64,000 bases of DNA, taken from NCBI GenBank assembly GCA_937902315.1, contig CALGUG010000002.1, positions 1 through 64,000 on the forward strand. The letters are read 5' to 3'. The position numbers and the translations under genes were made by a program. Positions 50,950 to 58,791 of this stretch are shown here, piece by piece (within the stretch, counting starts at the first letter, position 1; every line of letters begins with the position of its first letter). The DNA comes from an uncultured Chloroflexales bacterium. GTDB taxonomy: Bacteria; Chloroflexota; Chloroflexia; Chloroflexales; Chloroflexaceae. The notes under the pieces are model-generated. The model saw nothing but the letters and a program-made list of their open reading frames with translations, had not been told where the DNA came from and did not search any database.

Positions 50950-51561
50950 TTAGAGCATAATCAAACCGCTGCGAGCACCTCGGCTGACGGCATCGGCTCG
51001 GCTGCTGGCGCCCAGTTTGGTGAAGATCGAGGCGACGTGAAACTTGACGGTGTGTTCGCTGATGATCAGGCGTCGCGCGATCAGTTTATTGGAAAGGCCT
51101 TCGCTAAGCAGTTCGAGCACTTCGAGCTCGCGTGGGGTGAGGCTTTCGGAGGGTGGGGGCAGCGTTTGGCGCGGGCCGAGGAGACGACTGCTCAGGGCCA
51201 GCGGCACGCTCACCATGCCTTGAGCCGCGCTGTTGATGGCAGCCTGCAATTCGGAGCCGCTGACTTCGCTGCTGACCAGCGCCCAGCCGCGCAGGGGGAG
51301 GTTATGCAACTCTGAGACGAGCTGATCGTTGTCGCTCACCAGCACCACAGCGAGCGGATTACTGGGATTGTGCAGCCCTTGGTATTGATCGAGCAAGGAA
51401 TCGTCGGCGAGTACAACGACGTCGATCTGATCGATATCGTCGCTTAGATCGTCGAAGTTCGCCGCTTCTGCTACGATCTCGAAGCTGCGCGGCGCTGCGA
51501 GCAGACCACGTAGGCCCGCCCGCAGCGTCGGAGTAGGAGCAATGAGTACGACTCGGATCAT
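50950..51561 (-). CDS. LuxR/NarL-family response regulator
   Basis: A 203-residue regulator from ATG 51561, which overlaps the protease stop codon (ATGA). The N-terminal receiver-like domain (MIRVVLIAPTPTLRAGLRGL) has DVVVLADDS at the phosphorylation site, but the first acidic pair is missing (IAPTP in place of the usual DD), so it may not be phosphorylated. The C-terminal GerE HTH is canonical (LTPRELEVLELLSEGLSNKL, then ISEHTVKFHVASIFTKLG). Operon position suggests it responds to the same signal as the two proteases. Confidence 0.9.
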   Translation of the reverse strand: MIRVVLIAPTPTLRAGLRGLLAAPRSFEIVAEAANFDDLSDDIDQIDVVVLADDSLLDQYQGLHNPSNPLAVVLVSDNDQLVSELHNLPLRGWALVSSEVSGSELQAAINSAAQGMVSVPLALSSRLLGPRQTLPPPSESLTPRELEVLELLSEGLSNKLIARRLIISEHTVKFHVASIFTKLGASSRADAVSRGARSGLIML

Positions 51562-52460
51562 ACGATTCGTTCCACTGTTTCGAATTCTAGGGCGATCTGT
51601 CGGCGCTGGCCGCCTCGCAAGACCAGCAGCTCTATGCGTTCCGCCTCGTGGCGGCCCTGCAGTTGGGCATGCAGCGTTTGGCTGTCTTGAAGCGCTACTT
51701 CGCCCAGTTCGAGCAAGATATCGCCCACCTGAAGGCCATATTTGGCGGCTACGCTCTCGTGTTGCACGCTGAGCACCAGCAGGCCGCTTCTTTCGGGCTG
51801 GTCGGGTAGGGCGACCACTTGGATGCCGACTCCTAAACGCGCCCGCCCGCGCTGTAAGCGTTTGATCCAATCGTCGAGCACATGGCTGGCGATGGCGACC
51901 GACAGATCGCCGCCCATAATCAGGGCGTTGATGCCGACCAGTTGACCGCGACTGTTGAGCATAGGGCCGCCCGAATTGCCGGGCGCCAAGCGCAGATCGG
52001 AACGAATGCAGTGAAGCGTTCCCGCCGCTGTCTCGAACGGCTCGGTGCTGCTGATCACCCCCATGGTTGCGACCCAGGGTAGGCCCCAAGGATGCCCGAT
52101 TGCGATCACCAATTCGCCCACTCGCAGCGCTTGCGAATCGCCCTTTTCGATGGGAGCGAGGTCGATCTCATCGATGCTGAGGAGCGCGAGGTCGACGTTG
52201 GGGTCGCTGGCGAGCAGCTTGGCGGGCAGAATACGGCCATCGATCAGACGGGCCTCGATCTGGTGCGAGCCCGCCACCACATGGTGGTTGGTCACGATCC
52301 GGTTGCTGTTCCAGATCACTCCCGTGCCGCCACCCCGCCCTGCGCTTTGGATCTGGACCACGCTCTTTTTGCTCGCTTCGATCAAGTGGGCGAGCGCCTG
52401 TGAGCTTTCTTGTAAGGCGAAGCCAAGGGCGGGTGGCGCAAATAGTTGTTCGGCAAGCAT
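51558..52460 (-). CDS. Trypsin-like serine protease with PDZ domain (no signal peptide), 2
   Basis: A 300-residue HtrA-like protein. The chymotrypsin fold (about 30-200) has the full triad: His in IVTNHHVVAG, Asp in NVDLALLSI and Ser in LAPGNSGGPML. A PDZ domain follows (about 205-300, LGVGIQVVALPDQPERSG, then GLQVGDILLELG). The N-terminus (MLAEQLFAPPALG) has no signal peptide or membrane anchor, so it is likely cytoplasmic. The ATGA overlap couples it to the LuxR-type regulator. Confidence 0.9.
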   Translation of the reverse strand: MLAEQLFAPPALGFALQESSQALAHLIEASKKSVVQIQSAGRGGGTGVIWNSNRIVTNHHVVAGSHQIEARLIDGRILPAKLLASDPNVDLALLSIDEIDLAPIEKGDSQALRVGELVIAIGHPWGLPWVATMGVISSTEPFETAAGTLHCIRSDLRLAPGNSGGPMLNSRGQLVGINALIMGGDLSVAIASHVLDDWIKRLQRGRARLGVGIQVVALPDQPERSGLLVLSVQHESVAAKYGLQVGDILLELGEVALQDSQTLHAQLQGRHEAERIELLVLRGGQRRQIALEFETVERIV

Positions 52461-52539
52461 CTTCAGCCCTTTCTCTCAAATCGATCGCTTCTTAGCTAGC
52501 ACACCACATGCGTCGCTAGGGCCTAGCTTGCTTTGTGGC

Positions 52540-53442
52540 CTAGCTGCGTTCGCCGATGGTGAGATTGATCTGTTGCAGCGTGCCGCCTCGCAGCAGCTCG
52601 CACACAACGCTTTGGTTGACACGCTCGCCCTTGAGCAGCGCTTGCAGATCGTCGGTATCTTTGATGACTTGGCCCGCAAAGCCCACGAGGATATCGCCGA
52701 TCAGCAGGCCAGCTTGGGCGGCTGGGCTCTGCTCTTCAACTTTGACGATCAACAAGCCTTGTTCTTGATTGCGCCCGGCCCGTTGGCTCTCGGGAATCTG
52801 CACCGGTTGACTGCTGATTCCGATGTAGCCACGTTTAATATACCCCTGTTTTTCGATGGTTGCAGCGATACGCCATGCCAAAGCGGCTGGAATGCCGAGT
52901 GTAGCGCCGCGAATCAGGCCGGTGGTGAGCAGGGCTACCACGGCTCCGCTGGCATCGATCAGTGGCCCACCCGAGAAACCAGGATAGGGCGTTGCATCGG
53001 TCTGCATGTAGGATTCGAGGCTGCCGCCGCGCCCGGTGCGCAATGGCCCGCCGAGGGCGCTGACGATACCCAAGCTGGCCATCGGCCCGTGTGGGCTTGG
53101 GCGCCCGACCGCCAGAATCAGTTGGCCGACCCGCGCTTGCTCGTTGGTGCGCGCTGGCTCGAGCCCAAGCTCATGGACGCGCAGCAGCGCCAGATCAGAC
53201 GATGAATCGCGCCCAACAAACTGCGCTGCGAGCGTACGCCCATCGTGGGTCAAAATGGTCAGATCTTCTTCTCGTTCGAGCACATGGTCTGCCGTAAGTA
53301 CAAGATCGTTAGCGTAGACGATGCCGCTAGCGGGCATACGTTGCCGACCGTTGACGAGCACAAGCGCTGGAGAGATCGCCTCGACCGCGCTTGCCATTTG
53401 GTTCGAAATAGTTGTGAGAAGATCGGATGATGCTGCGTCCAT
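52540..53442 (-). CDS. Trypsin-like serine protease with PDZ domain (no signal peptide), 1
   Basis: A 300-residue HtrA-like protein, a paralogue of the downstream gene. The triad is His in VLTADHVLE, Asp in SSDLALLRV and Ser in YPGFSGGPLI. The PDZ domain has RGYIGISSQPVQIPE and AGLLIGDILVGFAG. There is no signal peptide, as in its paralogue. The pair and the LuxR-type regulator form one operon in the order protease, protease, regulator. Tandem cytoplasmic HtrA-like proteases are less usual than exported DegP forms. Confidence 0.9.
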   Translation of the reverse strand: MDAASSDLLTTISNQMASAVEAISPALVLVNGRQRMPASGIVYANDLVLTADHVLEREEDLTILTHDGRTLAAQFVGRDSSSDLALLRVHELGLEPARTNEQARVGQLILAVGRPSPHGPMASLGIVSALGGPLRTGRGGSLESYMQTDATPYPGFSGGPLIDASGAVVALLTTGLIRGATLGIPAALAWRIAATIEKQGYIKRGYIGISSQPVQIPESQRAGRNQEQGLLIVKVEEQSPAAQAGLLIGDILVGFAGQVIKDTDDLQALLKGERVNQSVVCELLRGGTLQQINLTIGERS

Positions 53443-53607
53443 GATTCTCTATCCTTTTGTTTGGAATAACAGTATGGCAGCACTATACGCTATTGGGACG
53501 CGCCAGGCATCGGAAATCTGTGCAGCTTGGCACCTAGTAAAACGGGTAGGTCGTGCGCTGGCAGGTCGCAGCGCAAGCTGCGAGGGAACGCCCGAATGGT
53601 AGATAGA

Positions 53608-53672
53608 CGCTCTGATAGCCGAAGGCGGACGCGCTTGAGACTGAATGGGAGGTTAAGCCTTTTCCGCCACTG
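53608..53672 (-). repeat. Interspersed element B, copy 10
   Basis: Reverse copy: CTGATAGCCGAAGGCGGACG, CTTGAGACTGAATGGGAGG, CTTTTCCGCC. Confidence 0.75.
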
Positions 53673-53802
53673 GCTCAGACCTTACGTGCGAAATGCTTTT
53701 AGCTGGTAAAAAGATGAGACTGGAGAAGTTTGTGCGCCTCCAAGAGTGTGCTACCATGGCGAGATCAGCAAGCTTTTCGACAATTCAATGAAGGAGCGAG
53801 TG

Positions 53803-54324
53803 ATGAGTGGTGTAGCGGGTTATCTCGATCTCAAAGCCGAAAAACTGAACGCCTTGAAGGCCCATCTCGCCAATAGTGATCAGCCTCCTACGGCGCTGCA
53901 AGCGACTGCGCGGGTGGCAGATGCTTCGGGCGTGCGTCCGGTGCAGGTGCGCAACTTCACGATCGTGACCGATTCGAGCCCGGCATTGGCTGGCTATGAT
54001 CTCGGCCCAACCGCGCCCGAGTTGCTGCTTAGCTCGTTGGCGAGCTGTGTCGCTCACACCTTTTTGATCGTCGCCGCCAACAAAGGCTATCGCTACGATT
54101 CGCTTGAGGTGACCGTGAGCGGCGTGATCGACTTTCGGGGTGTGTTGGAGGTTGGTGAAGGAATTCCCAGTGCTCCTCAGCAGTTGCGTTACGAAGCGCG
54201 GATCGCCTCGCAGCTCAGCAGTGAGCAGCTTAGCGAGATTCAACGCGATGTCGAGCGGCTCTGCCCGGTGTTGCAGGCTATCACTCAACCGCTGAGCGTT
54301 GAAGGTAAGGTAGTTCAGCTCTAG
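53803..54324 (+). CDS. OsmC-family peroxiredoxin-like protein
   Basis: A 173-residue OsmC/Ohr family protein that reduces organic hydroperoxides. The two catalytic Cys are placed in LLSSLASCVAHTFLIVAAN and RLCPVLQAITQ. The Glu/Arg network residue is in the APELLLSSL stretch. ATG 53803 has AAGGAG 6 nt upstream; in-frame ATGs earlier lack one. It overlaps the convergent aat gene by 4 bp at the stop codons. Confidence 0.9.
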   Translation: MSGVAGYLDLKAEKLNALKAHLANSDQPPTALQATARVADASGVRPVQVRNFTIVTDSSPALAGYDLGPTAPELLLSSLASCVAHTFLIVAANKGYRYDSLEVTVSGVIDFRGVLEVGEGIPSAPQQLRYEARIASQLSSEQLSEIQRDVERLCPVLQAITQPLSVEGKVVQL

Positions 54325-54914
54325 AAGTGCACATCGGTTTTGCGGAGCGCGTCGAGCAAGAGCTGTTTATAGGTTGAGCGGGAAACTTCAAGGATGCCGA
54401 ACTGGGCGAGGTGTTCGGTCGAAAACTGAGTATCGAGCAGCACGAAACCTTGGGCGCGCAGATGCTCGACGAGGCGTACCAAGGCGACTTTGCTGGCGTC
54501 GCGGGCGCGGCTGAACATACTCTCTCCGGCGAAGAGACCATGGATCGCTACCCCATAGAGTCCGCCGACCATTTCGCCATCGAGCCATGTTTCGACACTG
54601 TGGGCGAAACCGAGCTTGTGTAACTCGTAATAGACCTCAATGATTTCGTCGGAGATCCAGGTCTCTTCGCGGCCCCGCGCTGGAGCGGCGCAGGCTTTGA
54701 TGGTAGCGAGGAAATCGCTGTTGAAGCGCACTTGGTAGGGGCCGTTGCGCACAGTGCGAGCCAAGCGGCGCGGCACATGAAAGCTGTCGAGTGGCATAAT
54801 CGTGCGCGGGTCGGGGTCGTACCAATAGAGCGTGCCATTGGGCTCGGCCATGGGGAAGATGCCTTGGCAATAGGCGCTCAACAGCAGTTCAGGGCTTAAG
54901 ATATGTTCTGACAT
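54321..54914 (-). CDS. aat: Leucyl/phenylalanyl-tRNA--protein transferase
   Basis: A 197-residue Aat, which transfers Leu or Phe from aminoacyl-tRNA to N-terminal Arg or Lys and so feeds the N-end rule degradation pathway. Signatures: LLLSAYCQGIFPMAEPNG, WYDPDPRTIMPLDSFHVP, GFAHSVETWLDGEMVGGLYG and GESMFSRARDASKVAL. Length is typical of the short bacterial form. The stop codon overlaps that of the OsmC gene. Confidence 0.95.
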   Translation of the reverse strand: MSEHILSPELLLSAYCQGIFPMAEPNGTLYWYDPDPRTIMPLDSFHVPRRLARTVRNGPYQVRFNSDFLATIKACAAPARGREETWISDEIIEVYYELHKLGFAHSVETWLDGEMVGGLYGVAIHGLFAGESMFSRARDASKVALVRLVEHLRAQGFVLLDTQFSTEHLAQFGILEVSRSTYKQLLLDALRKTDVHF

Positions 54915-55012
54915 TGATTCTGTCCGTTCGTACAGGGTGATCGTCCAACCTAATCCCTACAGCATAGCTTCCTGCTGGCATGGTACACTAGGGAGAGCAG
55001 GGGGGCAAGCAG

Positions 55013-56209
55013 ATGCATAAGGAAGGGTTGGATATGCCAGCGAATGATGCCGAAACGCTTCAGCAGCGCAATCGCGAGCTTTCGATTTTAAATAGCATCG
55101 CGCGGGCACTTAATTCAACTGCCGATCTGAGTGAGGCCTTACAAACGACACTGCGCGAAACAACCGCGATCTTTGGCTTGCAGAGCGCGTGGATTTGGTT
55201 ATTGCGCGAAGATGAGAGCGGGCCCTACCTCGCGGCTGCGCTCGGACTGCCACCGATTTTGGTGCGCGAACCGCAGCACTTTCAGGGCACTTGTTACTGT
55301 CTTGATAAGCTCTGCGACGGTAATTGGGATAGCGCAACTAATATCGATGTGATCACCTGCACGCGCCTGAAGCGGCTTGTTGCTGGTACCGATGGTTTGC
55401 GTTACCACGCCAGCGTGCCGCTCTATGCTCACGGCAAGCGCTTGGGCGTGATGAATGTTGCCAGTGTCGATTGGCGCGAGCTGTCTCCTAACGACTTGCG
55501 CCTGCTCTATACGATCGGTGATCTGCTGAGTATCGCGATCGAGCGTACTCGTCTCTTTGCCAAGAGCGCTATGTTGGGCGCGCTCGAAGAGCGCAACCGT
55601 TTGGCGCGCGAGATCCATGATACGCTGGCTCAAAGTTTGACCGGAATCACGCTTCAGCTCGAGTCAGCCGATGCCATGTTAGAGGCTGGTATGAAGCTGG
55701 AGCGGGTGCGCCAGATTGTGGGACGAGCTTTGGCGCTCAGCCGTTCAAGTTTGGAGGATGTGCGCCGTTCGGTGCTTGACCTGCGAGCAGCCCCGCTCGA
55801 AGGGCGCGATCTGGGCCAAGCCTTGATCGATTTGATTGAGGAGAAGCGGGCCCAGTATGGCCTTGATATCAGCTTTGAGCAGATCGGGGCCAGCTTGGTC
55901 TTGCCGCTGCGCTTTGAGGTCTGTTTGTATCGTATCGCGCAAGAGGCGCTCAACAATGCCTTGCGACATAGTACAGCCAGTCAGATCAAGCTGCAGCTGA
56001 TCTTGGCACCTGACCAAGTGCGTTTGTTGATCGAAGATAACGGCAAGGGTTTTGAGCTGGGCGATGTGCCGGCTGGTCACTATGGTTTGGTTGGCATGCG
56101 CGAACGGGCGCGCCTTTTGGGTGGCAGCTTGTCGATCGCAAGCAGCCCCGACGTTGGTGTGCGGATCGAAGCGCAACTACCGCTCAATGATAATCTTCCA
56201 GCGATTTAA
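55013..56209 (+). CDS. GAF-domain histidine kinase (HisKA_3 type)
   Basis: A 398-residue cytoplasmic sensor kinase. A coiled-coil start (NRELSILNSIARALN) is followed by a GAF domain (about 25-185) with a Cys-rich sensory stretch (FQGTCYCLDKLCDG). The dimerisation helix has the phospho-acceptor His in EERNRLAREIHDTLAQSLTG. The HATPase domain has ALNNALRHS and IEDNGKGFELGD. There is no membrane segment. The start may be ATG 55013 or 55034 (both have purine-rich upstream sequence). The response regulator follows 33 bp later. Confidence 0.92.
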   Translation: MHKEGLDMPANDAETLQQRNRELSILNSIARALNSTADLSEALQTTLRETTAIFGLQSAWIWLLREDESGPYLAAALGLPPILVREPQHFQGTCYCLDKLCDGNWDSATNIDVITCTRLKRLVAGTDGLRYHASVPLYAHGKRLGVMNVASVDWRELSPNDLRLLYTIGDLLSIAIERTRLFAKSAMLGALEERNRLAREIHDTLAQSLTGITLQLESADAMLEAGMKLERVRQIVGRALALSRSSLEDVRRSVLDLRAAPLEGRDLGQALIDLIEEKRAQYGLDISFEQIGASLVLPLRFEVCLYRIAQEALNNALRHSTASQIKLQLILAPDQVRLLIEDNGKGFELGDVPAGHYGLVGMRERARLLGGSLSIASSPDVGVRIEAQLPLNDNLPAI

Positions 56210-56242
56210 GTCGCTATGCTAGTTGGGGAACGGGCAAACGAC

Positions 56243-56893
56243 ATGTCAGACGAGATCATTCGAATCGTTATCGCCGACGACCATCCTGTAGTGCGCGATG
56301 GTTTGGCGGCCATTCTTGCGACCCAGCCCGATATGGAGGTGGTGGGCGAAGCCAGCAACGGCCACGAGGTTGTGGCCTTAGTCGCCGAGCTCAAGCCCGA
56401 TATCGTTTTGTTAGATCTCGATATGCCCGAGCTCGATGGCGTCGCGACTCTGTATGCCTTGCGCGAAGCCCAACTGCACACCCGTGTTTTGATCTTCACT
56501 GCCTTCAATACCGACGAGCGGATTATTGCAGCGTTAGAGGCTGGGATCCAGGGCTATCTGTTAAAAGGTGTGCCCCGAGCCGAGCTCTTCCAAGCGATCC
56601 GCGTTATCCATCGAGGAGGCTCTCTGCTGCAGCCGATCGTCGCTTCCAAACTGCTGCGACGGGTCACTCAAACGCCGCAGGAAGCGCCCGTGCCGCATCT
56701 CACCGCCCGTGAGAAAGAGGTTTTGGCGGCATTGGCGCGTGGCTTGCAAAACAAAGAGATCGCTCAGCTCTTGCAGATTAGCGAACGTACCGTCAAATTT
56801 CATATCAGCGGCATGCTGAGCAAGCTGGCGGTGGGCAATCGCACCGAGCTTGTAGCGAGCGCAGCGCGTTTGGGCTTAATCTCCCTCGAATGA
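56243..56893 (+). CDS. NarL-family response regulator
   Basis: A 216-residue regulator, partner of the GAF kinase. The receiver has the acidic pair (IVIADDHPVVRDG), the phosphorylated Asp in DIVLLDLDMPELDG, a conserved Thr/Ser in VLIFTAFN and Lys in GYLLKGVP. The GerE HTH is LTAREKEVLAALARGLQNKE, then ISERTVKFHISGMLSKL. ATG 56243 was chosen by the position of the receiver. All key residues are intact. Confidence 0.93.
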   Translation: MSDEIIRIVIADDHPVVRDGLAAILATQPDMEVVGEASNGHEVVALVAELKPDIVLLDLDMPELDGVATLYALREAQLHTRVLIFTAFNTDERIIAALEAGIQGYLLKGVPRAELFQAIRVIHRGGSLLQPIVASKLLRRVTQTPQEAPVPHLTAREKEVLAALARGLQNKEIAQLLQISERTVKFHISGMLSKLAVGNRTELVASAARLGLISLE

Positions 56894-56936
56894 AGCCGCT
56901 GCATCCTCAGCCTGAACACCTTCTTACGAAGAACTC

Positions 56937-57047
56937 ATACCAAATCCGTTTACAAACTTGCGCTCTCATAACGCAAAAACGGGAAAAGAAAGGTCAAGTT
57001 CCATTCTGCCGAAGGCCGAAAAGAGATACAGTAATCGGATTTGGTAT
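56937..57047. repeat. Interspersed element A, complete copy 8
   Basis: A 111-bp complete element, the same length as copy 1. Termini ATACCAAATCCG and TCGGATTTGGTAT. Internal CTTGCGCTCTCATAACGCA and TTCTGCCGAAGGCC. Confidence 0.85.
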
Positions 57048-57109
57048 CATTTCTACCCTGATAGCCAAACATATTGGCTTCGTCTTGATTGATAGGATCA
57101 GATATTTGT

Positions 57110-58396
57110 ATGCGTAATTACTTGTCGTTGCTGCGTCGCAACCCTGGCTATGCACGCCTCTGGAGCGCTCAAGCAGTCAGCTTGCTTGGCGACTGGTTTA
57201 GTTTTATCGCTATCTCAACGTGGATCTCAAGCGCAACCTCTGGATCGGGTATGGCGGTCAGCGGTCTCTTGCTGACCCAACTCCTCCCGCCTGTATTGAT
57301 AGGCCCCTTCGCTGGAGTTTTGGTCGACCGTATGGATCGCAAGCTGGTGATGATTATCAGCGATTTTGGGCGCGCTCTGCTGCGCTTGTTGCTGCTGCTT
57401 GTGCTTGCGGGCGGCCAGATCTGGCCGATCTATCTGATCACGGTGTTGCACTTCAGCTTGTCGGCCGTCTTTGAGCCGGCCCGTTCGGCCTTGATGCCCA
57501 GCTTGGTGCACAAGGAAGATCTCGTGCGTGCTAATGTGTTGAGCAGCATTACCTGGTCGGTCATGCTGGCTTTGGGCGGCATTACGGGCGGCACCGTCAC
57601 CGAATCGTTGGGTATCGTCAGCGCGATCGTGATCAACGCCGGTACCTTTGCGCTCTCGGGCATCTTTATTCTGATGATTCGCCCCAAGCATGTGATACGC
57701 GAGGTGAGCGTTGAAGAGCAGCAGGCGCACAAAAACGAGGCCAGCTTTATGGATGGCATTCGCTATGCGCTGCGCCACCCCGCGACGGCGGCTTCGCTCT
57801 TTATCAAAAGCGGCTCGGTCGGCAGCGTCGACGCCTTGATCATCATTTATGGCACCCAAGTCTTTGTGATGGGCGACAACGGCGGCTTCTCGGTCGGCGT
57901 CTTGTTCACAGCCTTCGGTTTGGGTGCGATCGCAGGCCCCTTGTTGTTCAACCTGTTTAACGACGGCAGCACCAAACGTATGCGTCGCTTGGTTCGCTTC
58001 GCCTACTTACTGAATGTGTTGGGCTGGACTTTGTTTGGCTTGGCTCCTTCGCTCTGGATCGCGGCGGCGGGCATTATGCTGCGCTCGATCGGCGGCTCGA
58101 CCGGTTGGACCTATAGCTCGATCATCATTCAGAAGTCGGTGGCCGACAACTTCTTGGGCCGTATGTTCGCGATCGATCTGGCCTTGGTTCAGTTTACTGG
58201 TGCGGTCACCGTAGCGATCACAGGCTGGGCGGTCGACTACTTCACGGCCGAGCGCGCTTGGATCGTGGTATTGGGCACGGCGGTTGCGGCCTTTGTTCCG
58301 TTTGTGCTGTGGTGGATCGCTGTGCCGTGGGTTGAACGGCACGATCCAGTTGAACAGGTGGCTGAGCCGATCTCGCAGCCTGCTATCAGCGTCTAG
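57110..58396 (+). CDS. MFS transporter (enterobactin exporter EntS-like group)
   Basis: A 428-residue permease with about 12 hydrophobic segments. The opening LLRRNPGYARLWSAQAVSLLGDWF, and FAGVLVDRMDRKLVMIISDF in loop 2-3, are characteristic of the MFS_3/EntS-like group common in Gram-positive and Chloroflexota genomes. The central loop has VEEQQAHKNEASFMDGIRYAL. The substrate is unknown; relatives export siderophores or macrolides. ATG 57110 was chosen because the family starts here. Confidence 0.9.
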   Translation: MRNYLSLLRRNPGYARLWSAQAVSLLGDWFSFIAISTWISSATSGSGMAVSGLLLTQLLPPVLIGPFAGVLVDRMDRKLVMIISDFGRALLRLLLLLVLAGGQIWPIYLITVLHFSLSAVFEPARSALMPSLVHKEDLVRANVLSSITWSVMLALGGITGGTVTESLGIVSAIVINAGTFALSGIFILMIRPKHVIREVSVEEQQAHKNEASFMDGIRYALRHPATAASLFIKSGSVGSVDALIIIYGTQVFVMGDNGGFSVGVLFTAFGLGAIAGPLLFNLFNDGSTKRMRRLVRFAYLLNVLGWTLFGLAPSLWIAAAGIMLRSIGGSTGWTYSSIIIQKSVADNFLGRMFAIDLALVQFTGAVTVAITGWAVDYFTAERAWIVVLGTAVAAFVPFVLWWIAVPWVERHDPVEQVAEPISQPAISV

Positions 58397-58489
58397 TCTC
58401 GTTGTTATTCGAAGATCCATCTTCAACTGCATGAAAGCTACTTGGGTGGGAGATATCGTGCCTTTTGCGAGATCTCTCATACCAAGGCG

Positions 58490-58557
58490 GAAAGATCTCT
58501 TCCCCCGAAAAGATCCTCACCGCGTCCGCCTACGGCTATCAGATCCTCATCCACCGC
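58490..58557 (+). repeat. Interspersed element B, copy 11
   Basis: Forward copy: AAGGCGGAAAGATC, CCGAAAAGATCCTCACC, GCGTCCGCCTACGGCTATC. Followed by a direct repeat of CGCAATAGGGCAA. Confidence 0.75.
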
Positions 58558-58596
58558 AATAGGGCAAGCTGTTTGCCGCAATAGGGCAAACAGCTT

Positions 58597-58747
58597 GCAA
58601 CGTCAGCGCTATTTGGCATCGAGTGCTGTGCTGCTGCCCTTCTTTTTGGTGGATCTGTTAAGTAACGGCGAAGAGATCGGCTGGCGTGGCTATGCGCTTC
58701 CGCGTTTGCAAGAACGCTATAGCGCCTTACAGCTTAACGCGCTCTAG
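58597..58747 (+). pseudogene. Fragment of a CPBP intramembrane metalloprotease
   Basis: A fragment of about 48 codons (ASSAVLLPFFLVDLLSNGEE, then IGWRGYALPRLQERYSALQ) carries the first signature of the CPBP/Abi family, EExxWRG, but stops before the second and third His/Asn motifs. There is no start codon at the right place, and element B copy 11 lies just upstream. The insertion may have removed the rest of the gene. Confidence 0.7.
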
Positions 58748-58791
58748 CGCGCAAAGGGTCGCAGCTTATCGCCAAGCACTGTGAGCAGCTC

